A stretch of 64,000 bases of DNA from Ianthella basta (Eukaryota; Porifera; Demospongiae; Verongiida; Ianthellidae). Every line of letters begins with the position of its first letter. Positions within the stretch are counted from its first letter, which is position 1. The translations under genes and the position numbers were made by a program. Location of the stretch: assembly GCA_964019415.1 (NCBI GenBank), contig OZ025868.1, positions 3,080,961 to 3,144,960 on the forward strand, in the 5' to 3' direction. Below are positions 52,928 to 64,000 of this stretch, one piece after another. The notes beneath the pieces were generated by a model. It saw nothing but the letters and a program-made list of their open reading frames with translations, was not told where the DNA came from and did no database searches.

Positions 52928-55584
52928 ATGGCACTTGCTATTGGAAGGACTATTGCTTTGGCTACAGCTATTCTTCACACTCTGATTCTCAGCTCCTGCC
53001 AAGGTATTTGCATAAATCACAGCTTCATTTGTCAGTGCTAGCTATAGCTGCGTAGCTATAGCTACTAAGCTAGAAAGTGTTTTCATGCAGCTACCACACC
53101 CACAACATCATTGGGTCAACATGTTAACTGCCATTCTATAGTAGCTCACCATGTACTGTGCATTATAAGTACTTTTGTAAGATATCGTAAGAGTATCTTC
53201 TTGCATGCTTCACACTAGTTGCAGCATGGATAGTGTTTTATATGACATCATATGTTAGTGCTTGTGTATTAAGTCTCTACAATGTACAGTATGTTGAAAA
53301 CTATAGTTATATAGCCAGTCTCTTTCACCATCACATTTCTACCAGATGTTCTATTAATCCTAAAGCTCTTTGTTTCAATAAGAACTTTTGCTTTTGTTTT
53401 CAAACACAGTGGATACAATGCTGACAAACGTGACTTCTTTTGGTATTTTGAATTCCTTCCTGTGCACACACAATATTAGGTGAATCAATAACACTGCGGC
53501 TTCAACAAGACCAGCAGAGCATCTGTTATGATCGATCTGTATACCTGATATGCCAGTATTCAAATGTATCATGGAGAATGCTCAATGCTAACAGGCCCAG
53601 CTGGAGAAAAGATGGAGGGGCAATTTCTATTGGCCATGGCATGCACCGTTCCGTGAATCAGATCAGTGGGACAGAACTTGCCTTAGAATTGGTACCGGAA
53701 CGAAGCCAATTCGGGCCAGTGGGAGCACACAACTACACCTGTTTTCTTCCTCTCATTGGGGGAAGAGAGCTTGAAAGCAACCCTGTGCAGATAAGCCCCA
53801 TTAGTAAGTTGTTGCAATCTGTTTTGTCAGGCTAGGATTGATACCATCCACTTAGCGTTGATATATAACATTGCGTTGTTTGCGATGTGAAGTGATGTAC
53901 TTTGCAGTTGGCGTTTATATACATATATGCAGAAGAGCTCCATGCACCAGAGGTACAAGTGGTTGAAGTAAATGAAACAAGTGTCAAGCTAGAATGGGAT
54001 CACTCCAGTGTTTGTTTTGAGGATTGTGATATCACATTCAACCTCACCTGGTCTTCGTCCCACGGAGATCATAGTGTTGAAACAATGGACACAATGTTCT
54101 GCATTACTTCTCTAAAGTGTAATGAAGATTATGAAGCAACTCTCACAGCACTGTGTAGAGAACAGTCACAAGTTACCATGGTCAGCAGAACAGTGAGCGT
54201 GGCTTTCAACACATGTTCAGGTGATAATGCACAGGCACATAAAATTATTCATAACGTCTTATACATAGCATGCATGTGTTGCAATGATTACAATGTCATA
54301 GTTTATTATGTATATATGTGTGTATATGACATACATTTTGCATATTAGATATTATATATTGTAATGTCACTATGCTACTATGTATACAAATATTAAATAT
54401 TATTATTATTATTATTATTATGCCACATGCCCTCAGGCACTAGGGCCAAACTGCCCTGTGAGGCCAAAAGAAGCAGCAAAGTAAACATCATAATAAGCAT
54501 AATTATAGTCATGTCAGTATTGTCAATTATCAGTTCAACAGCAATCAATCTGGACAGGTACTTGAAAGGGGGCATTAGCTAATACATTAAATATATATGC
54601 ATAGCATAATGCTATGCATAAGTAGATCTGATTCCAACAAACCCTATACTGTACTGATATACATGCATTTCATGGATGATAGCAATAGCAACCAATACAC
54701 ACATGAATGCTCCAATATATGTTTGTTGCTAGTTTGTCTGCATCATTATTGTAAGCTTTCAGTCATTCAAGAGAACATTATTTACCTATTCTTTCTAAAA
54801 TGTACATGTACAACAACTGTCAATTAGAACAACATTTTACAAAGAAAGTGCATGACCTAGGGAGCCATCTTGTCACAATAAGTGGGCAGCCATGCGTAGA
54901 GTTTCAACTTAGAATTTTTGAACGTAGGAATGTGCTTGCAGGCATGCCTATAGGTAGCTATACATATGGCTGTATTTGCATTATCTGCTTTAACGTTCCC
55001 TTCTTAGGTTATGTTGACACAGAATTACCATCACTAAAGCCAAGTCCTACTCCGCATTACAACAATACTAGTGAGATAGAGACAGCCTCTCCCAGTCTTC
55101 TGGAGTTACCATGGCCTGAAATCATTGGAGGTGGCATTGGATTCGCTCTCCTGTTTGTTGCCATGGTGATCCTGATCATTCTGTTGAGTATTTGCGCTGT
55201 CGTGGTGAGGCGGAGGAAACTAAAGGCAGAATCATGCAATAAGAAAGGTGTGCAGCTGTCTGTGTGCGCATAAGTGTGTGTGTGTGTGTGTATGATCATT
55301 GGTATGTATGTGCATGGCATAATCTGTTTAATGATATCTTAGAGGCTTATTGCTACGCCTCAAATAATCAGTTGTGCTAATAATCTGTTTAATTTAATTT
55401 TGCTGCAGACAATGACCTCCCAATCCATGTGTATGACACTGTCAACTACATTACTCAAGGAGTTCAGATCCAGACTAATCCGAGCTACACACCCATCAGA
55501 CAGAGCTTGCAGACACCAACAGGAGCAGTTCCAATGGATGCAAACCCATCTTACATCACTGTCGGTGACCTTACTAGCTTGTGA
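52928..55584 (+). CDS. Gene G: type I receptor, Ig + FN3 + TM + double-NPxY tail
   Basis: Exons 52928-53003, 53480-53803, 53933-54220, 55008-55247, 55409-55584 encode 367 residues, all phase-1 GT-AG introns. Signal peptide 1-25 (MALAIGRTIAL...SSCQ), Ig 26-133 (CYDRSVYLIC, NYTCFLPL; SWRKDGG), FN3 134-229 (CFEDCDITFNLTW), TM exon 230-309 (PWPEIIGGGIGFALLFVAMV), tail 310-367 with VYDTV, NYITQ, NPSYTPI and NPSYITV. TM and tail are of the B type. The intron before the TM exon is longer than in B or F (787 bp) and holds an (ATT)n run. The type II gene C3 follows after mobile-element insertions. Confidence 0.87.
54395..54421 (+). repeat. (ATT)n microsatellite
   Basis: About eight ATT/TTA units in gene G intron 3. 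Confidence 0.9.
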
Positions 55585-55794
55585 CTAACAGCAGAGTGTT
55601 GCAACATGGTAGATTTCTCGTACATGACTGCATGCAAGGTGTTAACATAATTATGCAGGACACTTTGTGATTGTCATTGAATTATATTGTATGATTGTAG
55701 TAAAATGAAAATCAACAGTATGACATTATATGGTTCCTATAGTGCATGTTATTACATATTCTCACTCAAGACATTCTTGCAGATTCCAAGCGAG

Positions 55795-55970
55795 CCACCA
55801 GCGAGGACAGCGAACGGTAACGGTAATGATACCACCAAACTCAACTGCTCCCGTCCTACTCTATTGCGACAACGTAGCTAAACAAGCCAGGAAAGGCAGC
55901 AAGCAGTCGACCAAGCGAACCACCAGAACGAACCGCCAAAACCAACCCGCCCCTGTGGCAACAGTATTTT
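55795..55970. other. GC-richer unexplained stretch after gene G
   Basis: Lys/Thr/Asn-rich frame with no start or domain similarity I can support. It abuts a TIR element and may belong to a larger insertion. Confidence 0.35.
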
Positions 55971-55972
55971 AT

Positions 55973-56557
55973 ACTAAGGTAAACGGGGGTAAATCCGTAA
56001 TCTATTGAATTCAATGTCATAGAAAATAACGACGTAAGAAGCTACAGGCGTCCAATCTTGACTAGCAGAGCAACAACTTGTGTGGAGTATCTGTACCTAT
56101 TACGAGCCTACAACTCTTCCTCGTTCAAGCGCACGACCTAGAAGTGTGTCGCCAATTGGAGTGGGGGTAATTCCGTAATTTCAGGAAATTTTCAAAGCAC
56201 ACGAAGATAACTCCGGGAAGTGAAGTTGTGTTGAAGCTATTGCATGCTGTCAGGTAAGCCTCGTGTATTGGCTGCACGACAGTAGCACCGATGTTTGCTA
56301 TTGATGGAATGCGACTGAAACTTTGAGCATATTCTATCACCTAAGATTAAGCCGCGCTTGCAAAAATTTGTATACGGATTCGGCGCGTGCTCGTCAGGCC
56401 CACAGAGGAGGCTGGTACTTGTGGTTAGCACTGGAGTGGTAGTGCTATAGTCACAGTTGATCGACGGTGTGTTGCAGGACTTCGCCCTTTCCCTTCGCTC
56501 CAGCGAAGTGGATTACGGAATTACCCCAATTACGGAATTACCCCCGTTTGCCTTAGT
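55973..56557. mobile_element. TIR element, about 585 bp
   Basis: Left ACTAAGGTAAACGGGGGTAA and right inverted TTACCCCCGTTTGCCTTAGT, with extra internal GGTAATTCCGTAATT motifs. No transposase frame. Confidence 0.75.
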
Positions 56558-56654
56558 TACTTAGGTACTGGGTAAATAACTGAATTTATACAGTTCAGGG
56601 TATAGTCCTGTCACGTGCATCCTAAAATTACTTCCGTACTTCAACATTGGTGAA

Positions 56655-57434
56655 CTGTCACGTGAAAATTGGACCCCCATAATATACGTTCCCCCCGGTC
56701 CAAATATTTTGAAATATTTGGACCACTACTGAAATATAAGTTCCCTACATTCCACACATAGAAATGGCGGTGAGCGAAATAGCGGGTCACACTTCGAACG
56801 AAATGGCGGTTCACACATCGAACGAAATGGCGGGCACTAGCGCCTATAAAGAGAGTGGAGAATCTGTAGAGAATAACGATCGAGATGGAGCAGAAGGAAG
56901 AACCTGGTACCGAAGAAGACGTTATATTGGAGCTTGCTATTGAGTACGTGCTGGGTAATGGCTACCCCTCTGACCTAGTCAAGGATCGTAAGCGTACAGC
57001 GCGGAAGAGAGCGGCGACGGTTGAAGGCACCTCCGGCTTTAGAGGAACAGTGGATTTGTAATGACTGTGCATGACATTGTGCTATGTAAGCTACAACTTC
57101 ATTTTTGCAACATTATAGCTGCGTTTGTATTTATTCACACTCTGCTTAAATCATGTACTTTTATGAAATTCAAATTCCCATGCATGCATGTATTGTGTTG
57201 ATGATGAGAATGAAATGCATATCAAGTAGCTATTAGGCCTAGAAAGCCCAGAATCTAAACATAGATGAGGGGGTCCACATATTTCAGGGTAGGTCCAAAG
57301 ATTTCAGTCCATATCTGAAATATTAGTTCCGGGGGGGCCAAATATTTTGAAATATTGGTACCGGGGGTCCAAATATTTCAAAATATTTGGACTTAGGGGA
57401 ACCTTTTCAGGGGGGCCCCAATTTTTTCATGACA
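56655..57434. mobile_element. TIR element, about 780 bp, with a small frame
   Basis: Left TGTCACGTGAAAATTGGACC and right CCCCAATTTTTTCATGACA; both ends are followed by AAATATTT(T/C)GAAATATTTGG palindromes. Related to the 111-bp palindrome at 19752. It holds three GAAATGGCGG repeats near 56761-56833 and a 58-residue frame. Confidence 0.7.
56885..57061 (+). CDS. Small unknown ORF inside the TIR element (58 aa)
   Basis: ATG to TAA, MEQKEEPGTEEDVILELAIE at the start and a basic KDRKRTARKRAA stretch. Too short for a transposase; may be a relic or chance. No function assigned. Confidence 0.3.
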   Translation: MEQKEEPGTEEDVILELAIEYVLGNGYPSDLVKDRKRTARKRAATVEGTSGFRGTVDL

Positions 57435-57504
57435 GAACATAGTGAATCCCAATTGCTCCGCGTTCCGGGAGATGAACTGTGCATCGATCTGGGCTGGACG
57501 GACA

Positions 57505-60500
57505 ATGGAGGAACCATTCAAACGAAACACCTGTTCCAGTACCATCTTACTCCTGTTAGCAGGTACGTGACCATAAACTTGTTTCAGACAGTTGCAGTGC
57601 GGTAGATCGTGGTGTATTCTGCACACTTAGTTATGTATCTACTGCGTGTAGGGGCCATATCTTGTAGCTAAGTAGGCAGACTCCTTAGGCGCATTAGCTA
57701 CTGATTGCTTGTTACCGCCTAAAGATCAGTGCTTGGGTAGCCTTAGAATGGCACACTGTGACACGCTGTCGGCGTCTTTTCTCTCAGGTACACTTTGCCA
57801 AGTAGTTTCTCAGCACTGTGATCTGAATTTCAACCTCACCGTGTCCAGCCCGGACAACACAGCGGAATTTGTTGGCCTCACTGCTAGCGAAAGGGTTGAT
57901 GTAGGCGGTAACAGTACCGGTAGCATCCTCACATGCTCGTGCCCGGCTATCGCTGGACTACCTGCTTGGTGGCAGAATCCCCCTGGAAGCGCCTTTTCCA
58001 ATGGGTCGCTTCATCAAGGAGGTGCCGGTATTCTAGCTGATGGTCTGCCAGGGACAGCTGTGCAGCTCACCATCTCCACCACATTCACCTGTGCTGATGC
58101 CGGTAACTACACATGTGTCATTGGTAACAACACAAGACAAGTGCTGGTGCTGCCAGTTGGTAAGTATACATCTAACAATGCAGTTACATATATAGTAGGT
58201 TACGCGTGCATACTCTGATCGATGGGCTGCCATGTATGTATATTATATGTCAGGGCATATCCATTTCTTTCGTACGACTTCAGGTTTGGAGTGTAGCCCA
58301 ACAAACATTACTATAACACCCAGTCCCAAAGGGCCACTTAAAGTTGGTGAAGCTGTAGGCTTACAGTGCTCAGCAGTAGATCCAACAGGGTCTGGTCTCA
58401 GTTACCAGTGGTTCAAAGACAATGTTCTGATTACTGAGGAAACATCGTCTGCTCTGGTGTTGAACACAGTAGGGTTAAATGAGGTTGGACAGTATGCGTG
58501 TCATGTCAGCAATAGGGTGGGCATGACAAGAGAGACTTATAATCTTGCAGTGAACATCCCAGGTAAGTAGTCCCCTGCAGCCACATGTACAGCACATGTA
58601 GCTATGCACACACTTACAGCATGCACTTGTAGCTACGTATGCACACATCACCAGCACATGTCAGGCCCATAGGCTGGGGGGGGGGGGGGTTGGGGGGTTC
58701 AGAACCCCACCACCACCACACCACAGCACTAGATAAGTTCCACCTGCCACTGAAAACTCTACATTATAGTCCCACAAACTTGTCATTCCATGTTAACTTC
58801 TAATACCTAAGCCTGTGTAGTAATGGCTCAACTGAACACTGCTCAGTAGCACTCATAGTATTGCACTGTGTTCCACTTTGGCTGCAGTGTCTGCTGTATA
58901 ACAGGTGCTAACACATCCAGCACCTGTTGCTCTTGTTCCTTTTATAGTCTCAGGCACACAGAATGCTTTAGCTGTATATTGATGGCAGTTGTTATTGATT
59001 TGGTCATTAAGAACTCTCTCAAGACACCACTGACATTGGAATGAGCTGTGCATTTTGGACGAATCTGAACATGCCCCACTCTCATGTATTCAGTTGGGTC
59101 AGTGTGATATGCATTGTATGTATGTATGTTTGTATTGCTGACAGACGCCTGATTTGAGGTGTAGCAAGTGATTCATTTCTGCATCTGCAACATCACAAAT
59201 TAACAAAAAATGTCAGAATTGGAAGGTTTCACATGGTAGACATCAGTGCATTCTGCTTTTTAATGGGGGTGGCCATCTGGATTCTATGGATACTCAGTGG
59301 GCTCACTTTACTTGGTTGACACCTACATTGGGCTACTCATATAAAAGTGACAATGTGTTTGGTATATGGGTATCTTCTTTTACCTTGGGGTACCCTTTAG
59401 GCAAGAGGCTCAGGAGGCACAGCAATGTGTGGTAATGTGTGCTTATTTTTAACTAAGTCTTGCTGATCATACCAAGTGATTAGTACACAGGTAAACATAT
59501 ATTGTATATGTCCCACTTTGTGGGAACTGTTTGTTTGGGTGCAGTTATCATTTGTTTAGTTGTATGCATGCAGTAGTCTTGTCAACATCTGCAGCACTCC
59601 AGTGTCATCTGTGTAAATACAGGTGTATGTTCTAATACAGTTAACAGCATACTCTTATTACAATGTACGGTAGTATTTGAAATAGTCAGTTGATTGGCTG
59701 CAGTTGTTATTTGTTTGCATTGGTCTTCGGAACTGCTGAAGCCAGCCCCTTTACAGCTCCACCCACAGTACAACCATGCAACTGCTTTAATGCAATATTA
59801 GGAATTCCTAGTAATGTGTTGGTCATGCCACTTTCAGTGCAGGTGACTAATCACATTTTGTGTCCCCATATCCACAGCACCTGGTGTATGTAACTTTCTT
59901 ATGTTGTTTTTAGTATTATATGGTCTTGTCAATATTATCCACTTTCCGAAGTCTGGATGCATGTTGTAACAAAAGTACCATCATCAATCTATTGTGAGGC
60001 AGTTTAATTGAAATAATCAGTTGTGAGGCTATCCTTGTTATTTGTTTGGTCTTCAGAACCAGTGAACTGCATGTATCTTCACTGGACCCACTGATCCCAC
60101 CTGACCTTGTCTATTTGCAATAATTAAGTTTAATCAGCATTCGTTCCAGTCCTAGTAAAGACCATAGCAACATCGATCGCACCACATGCACTTTATGCAA
60201 TAACCCATGCTGACTTAGGTTCGTTTTATTAATGTAGTGCAGGATTGAAATTTGCACTTTGCGCTTGATCATGTAAATATTGAATTGGAACATTAGATGT
60301 TTCCATTGTAGATTGATGTCAACATGCGTGTGAGAATGTCATATTTCAATTACTGTGCTCCCATGTTTGTGTGCAGAGTGCATTGGGAATGTGGACAAGT
60401 AACACTGAAATGGCTGTTCCTTCACACCACTGAATTTGTTCATAATACTTGATTACTTCAGAATTCTTTATTATTATTGCCTGTCCCATGGGAGCTGCAG

Positions 60501-63500
60501 CAGCCAGTCAAGCTTACCAGTTCAGTGATTGATGTGATGTGTGTAGTTTTCAGAACTGCTCAAGCCAACCCCTTCACAACACCATCCTCACCACAACAGC
60601 TGCCTAATTATATTTTTGCGAATTCCTACAAATGTGCTGGTCACACCACATGCACTGTAGGAGGTTAATCATATTATGTGTACTCCATGCACTGTGCAGC
60701 AGCAATTCGTCTGTATGCATGCAGCGTTAGTTTAGTTGCTTCCTTCACAGTAGTTTTGTCAATGTCAATGACAGTCTATGCAGAGTCAGAATAAGTATAA
60801 GTTATACCATGATGCTTCAGTGTATGATTATGGATTTTTGTGGCGCAAGGCCTAAGGGTGCATGTGCCATGGTATGACTGACATTTGCTCCATTGCTGGG
60901 GCTTTTATATTTAACATGTGGGAGGGATCATGGCAAGTCTGACGACAAAGATGGCTCAGCTAGTGTCTGGTTGCTTCTGTTTGTACACCGATGATTTCAC
61001 AGATTTTTCTTTCCCAGGCTATGCACTGCCAATTGCTTGAAATGCAAATAGAATTGTTTAGTCTGTAGAAAAAGGTCTAGTTAAGTCTTAGCTACTGTAG
61101 AGAAGGCCACTGGAAAGTGGCGCCATGCCGACAAGGATGGCCAGCAGCCCCACTGCATAGATGATGATAGTAAGCATCTCTGCAATTTGTTAAGGGACAG
61201 TGAGAATGACCTGCGCTTCAAGTTCCTTCTTAAGCATGAGTCAGTGCAAAAGGGGAGGTGTCCTCACAGTTTCCCAGTCAACAGCTAATTGCCGGAGGCC
61301 ATTGATCGATATATTGTGAGTATATATATATATACCACCACCACACAGTGTTAAGTTTGCCATCTTACCAATGGTCTGTGCCACAGGGTGCCCACAGTCC
61401 CAAAACATTATATTATATTATATTTTTTTATGGCTTCAGGTGTGAAAAGTGGTGTATATTGTTACTTGCACTGTATATACGGCCACCACATGCATTCCTA
61501 GATGAAAATGACCGCCGCCACCACCACACAGTGCAAGTTACAATGCATGCATTCAGTATAGGCACCATTACTCTAGAAAAACACCACCACCACCACCACA
61601 CAGTGCAAGTTACAATATCGCAGCCACCACCACATGTGCCAGTAGAGTATCTGCGCCAGTTGGTCATAGAAAAGGACCACCAGTGCAAGTTACAGTGGCC
61701 ACCACCACATGTGCCAGTAGAGTATCTGCGCCAGTTGGTCATAGAAAAAGACCGCCAGTGCAAGTTACAGTGGTCCCAGGCCAGCACACGCACCATTCGC
61801 ACCACCACATGTGCCAGAAAGTAAATGCGCTCAATGGCTGAAGAAAAAGACCACCAGCGCAAGTTACAGCCGGGCACATGTGGTGGTGGCCACTGTAACT
61901 TGCGCTGGTGGTCTTTTTCTATGACCAACTGGCGCAGATACTCTACTGGCACAGGTGGTGGTGGCTGCAATATTGTAACTTGCACTGTGTGGTGGTGGTG
62001 GTGGTGGTGTTTTTCTAGAGCAATGGTGCCTATACTGAATGCATGCATTGTAACTTGCACTGTGTGGTGGTGGTGGTGGTGGTCATTTTCATCTAGGAAT
62101 GCATGTGGTGGCCGTAATATTGTAACTTGCACTGTGTGGTGGTGGTAGTAGTATGTGGTAGCAGCGCCTGATGTGGTGGTCTGTTTTCTTGCAGCTCTAA
62201 CACATATACTGGTGTGCTCATTGCAACTTCCACTGTCGTGACCAGTGGTGGTTATATTTATCTATTGGTGGTATAGTAGCTGGATTGTGGCTGGATAGTT
62301 GTGAGCAAGTGTACATGTGGGAGCTGCTCAGCTCCAGCATAGCGGCAAATGCCTACAAATTGGTGTCAAAATGTGATTGTTCAAAACATCACCTCCATTT
62401 TGTGACTAATTAAGCAATCCTGCTAATGACATGAGCAAATGGGCCATCTAACTATATGTCCACTTAGTATCATGACTTAGCGGGGCCGGGTTGGCAGGAT
62501 ATGCAATGAACTTCACTATTCTCAGCCATTTTACGACTAATTAAGAAATCTAGCTAATGACATGAAGAGTTAGATTATCTGGCTAGGCCCACGAAGTGTC
62601 ATGACTGAGCGGGCCTGGCTGGTTGAGTAATTCATACACCTCACATATGTCGACCATTTTGAGACTAATTAAGAAATCCCGCTAATAACATAAGAAGGTG
62701 GAGCACTTAGACGTGTCCACCAAGTTTCACGTCTCAACAAGCCCAGTTGCATTAATATGCAAGATACCACTATACATTAATATAAATGCACCAGACATTA
62801 AGTGTTCTCCTATGTGCATTTATATTAGCAGTTTGCGGGCTGCTTGTAGAAGAACGAAGACCTAATTAAAAATTCCGTCTCATTTAGAAGTGTTGAAATC
62901 TCCCATACTTTAAAGCCATACCTATCTCATGTCCCCCGGAAATACTTGTTTACCTATTGTGAGTGACAGAGCAGCAACCGAAGGGAGCAAGTATTTCAAG
63001 TTGGGGCGGCAGCCCCACGAGTTTTTTAACTCGAAATACTTGTTTTTAGCACTGTCCAAGCTATGGATCATTTGCAGATGTACAGCTTGTGCCATTTTGT
63101 GCTCTGTTTCCTGTCACAAATATGTTCTTTTGTACAAAGAAAGCAGCAAGGGCCTCAAAGTTTGGATAACTACTAATTAAGATGTTATTATCATGTTACC
63201 GCAGATGGTACTAGATGCAAATGTTGGAGAATGCAATATTAGTACATTTCAATGGCAGACATCCTCATCAGTTACATAACGTTTTTGTACAATGTTTTGT
63301 GACTTTCTTTCACATTTGAACATGTTTTGTTTCACTTATAATTACTTCCGAATGTAGTAACTGAACCCCCACTGTTGCCTGACAACTTAATCCTGAGAGT
63401 ACTAACTGCCCAATGCTTCAACAAAGCTGTACGCCTACAGTGCCAACACCCATTACCATCGGGAACTCTCCTTGCGACCAGGCCCAGTTGGACAGAAGAT

Positions 63501-64000
63501 GGTTCTGTGATATCTATTGATGGTGACATGTACCGCTCTGTGACACTGGTCAGTGACACACAGTTTGTCTTAGAACTGGTACCTGAACGGCGTCGTTTTG
63601 AGCCATCGGGTTCACACAACTACACCTGCTTCTTCCCTCTTGTTGGGGGAGAAAACCTTGAAAGCAACCCAATTGAAGTCAGACCCAAAGGTATGCAAGG
63701 AACTGCATATACATGCTTAGTTTGGTATAGCTACTGTACCTGTTTCCATAGATTTGTGTCATCACCAGTGATTGCATCAGTTTATGGCAACTATAAGTAG
63801 ATTCATAGCTTACTCCTCCTTGACCTTTAATAGAAACTTTATAATAATTATGCAGATAGGCCACAGCAACCTGGAACACCTAGCAGCCGCCCAGGAATAT
63901 GGGAAGCAAGGATCCACTGGAACAGAAGTGATGATCAATGCTTTGAGTCGCAAGCTTCCTGTGGACTGGAGTATAATATTTCCTGGACTGTATCCAGTGG
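57505..64000 (+). CDS. Gene C3: type II receptor, cut by the window end
   Basis: Exons 57505-57562, 57788-58159, 58284-58562, 63358-63690 and 63856 to the window end; phase-1 introns, frame open. Signal peptide across exons 1-2 (STILLLLAG), Ig 20-143 (NYTCVIGNNTRQVLVLPV), Ig 144-236 (LQCSAVDPTGSGLSYQWFK, YACHVSNRVG), Ig 237-347 (SWTEDGS, FEPSGSHNYTCFFPL), FN3 from 348 (WEARIHWNRSDDQCFES). The first 395 residues have no stop, so this may be the intact type II member. Intron 3 is swollen to 4.8 kb by repeats. Confidence 0.82.
58662..58790. repeat. Poly-G hairpin repeat family
   Basis: A G run followed by GGGGTTCAGAACCCC and CAGCACTAGATAAGTTCCAC. Relatives lie at about 10487-10600 and 38880-38990. 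Probably an interspersed element whose variable G run is prone to slippage. Confidence 0.65.
59530..60800 (+). repeat. Diverged tandem repeat, about 3 units
   Basis: Units near 59690, 60035 and 60545 share TTATTTGTTT(GG), (T)CTTC(G/A)GAAC(T/C), GCCA(G/A)CCCCTT and TCTTGTCAAT. Spacing is 350-500 bp with indels. No coding frame carried through. Confidence 0.5.
61460..62145. repeat. Large inverted repeat built of GCAAGTTACA / CCACCACCA motifs
   Basis: Left arm about 61470-61700 is mirrored by about 61880-62130 over some 240 bp with few changes, around a partly repetitive centre. Every 40-100 bp carries GCAAGTTACA or its complement TGTAACTTGC. Frames on both strands read His-rich or Trp/Gly-rich as a by-product. 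Lies in C3 intron 3. Confidence 0.85.
62395..62770 (+). repeat. Satellite-like tandem repeat, 3 units of about 128 bp
   Basis: Units start CCATTTT at 62395, 62526 and 62654 and share GACTAATTAAG(C/A)AATC, GCTAAT(G/A)ACAT and a (C)ATGACT(T/G)AGCGGG block (diverged in the third). Confidence 0.8.
62935..63050 (+). repeat. Repeat family R2, copy 2
   Basis: Same sequence blocks as 21445-21575 (GAGTGACAGAGCAGCAACC, CAGCCCCACGAG, AACTCGAAATACTTGTTT). Both copies sit in introns of type II genes. Confidence 0.75.

Noticed and set aside
61428-62132. 234-residue minus-strand frame and 158-residue plus-strand frame, His/Pro-rich
   Set aside because: Both arise from the CCA/GGT palindrome in C3 intron 3; being open on both strands of a symmetric repeat is expected.

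Overview
The window looks like a piece of an animal genome, most likely a sponge or another early-branching marine invertebrate. The reasons are small domain-sized exons joined almost only by phase-1 introns, receptor-like proteins built from Ig, FN3 and Calx-beta domains, AT-rich DNA full of TG microsatellites, and many short inverted-repeat elements. The taxon call is inference. No rRNA, tRNA, CRISPR array or bacterial-type operon was seen.

All genes I can support lie on the + strand and belong to one tandem family of single-pass membrane proteins. There are two gene types. Type I genes are short: signal peptide, Ig (extra domains in A and E), FN3, transmembrane segment, and a tyrosine-bearing tail with NPxY motifs. 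They are A (70-10202), B (14157-16812), D (29675-30897, truncated), E (33822-38578), F (41339-43980) and G (52928-55584). Type II genes are long: Ig-Ig-Ig-FN3-Ig-unassigned domain-Ig-FN3-TM with a short tail lacking tyrosine. They are C1 (17201-27824), C2 (44473-50426) and C3 (57505 to beyond the window end). Where both types survive, a type I gene is followed by a type II gene (B-C1, F-C2, G-C3), 388 bp apart for B-C1 and 492 bp for F-C2.

The spaces after A, D and E contain the 3' flank that normally follows a type II gene but no type II gene. The array therefore seems to have grown by duplicating a type I + type II unit and then lost some type II partners. Decay is visible in several genes: D lacks everything after its Ig exon, E carries a ruined Ig exon and a duplicated tail exon, C1 has a 123-bp insertion with a stop in its second Ig exon, and C2 has one in-frame stop in its first FN3. 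A, B, F and G read open from end to end.

Introns and spacers are packed with non-autonomous DNA elements: a 264-bp palindromic MITE in two copies, a TA-flanked pogo/Tc1-like element with a nested palindrome, a Helitron-like element, large foldbacks, satellites and a giant inverted repeat. Long TG tracts recur just downstream of splice donors, always as TG on the coding strand. As a working model, the locus encodes a fast-evolving family of paired cell-surface receptors: type I proteins carry signalling or endocytic tails, and type II proteins have long ectodomains and apparently silent tails. A role in self/non-self recognition or immunity is plausible but unproven.
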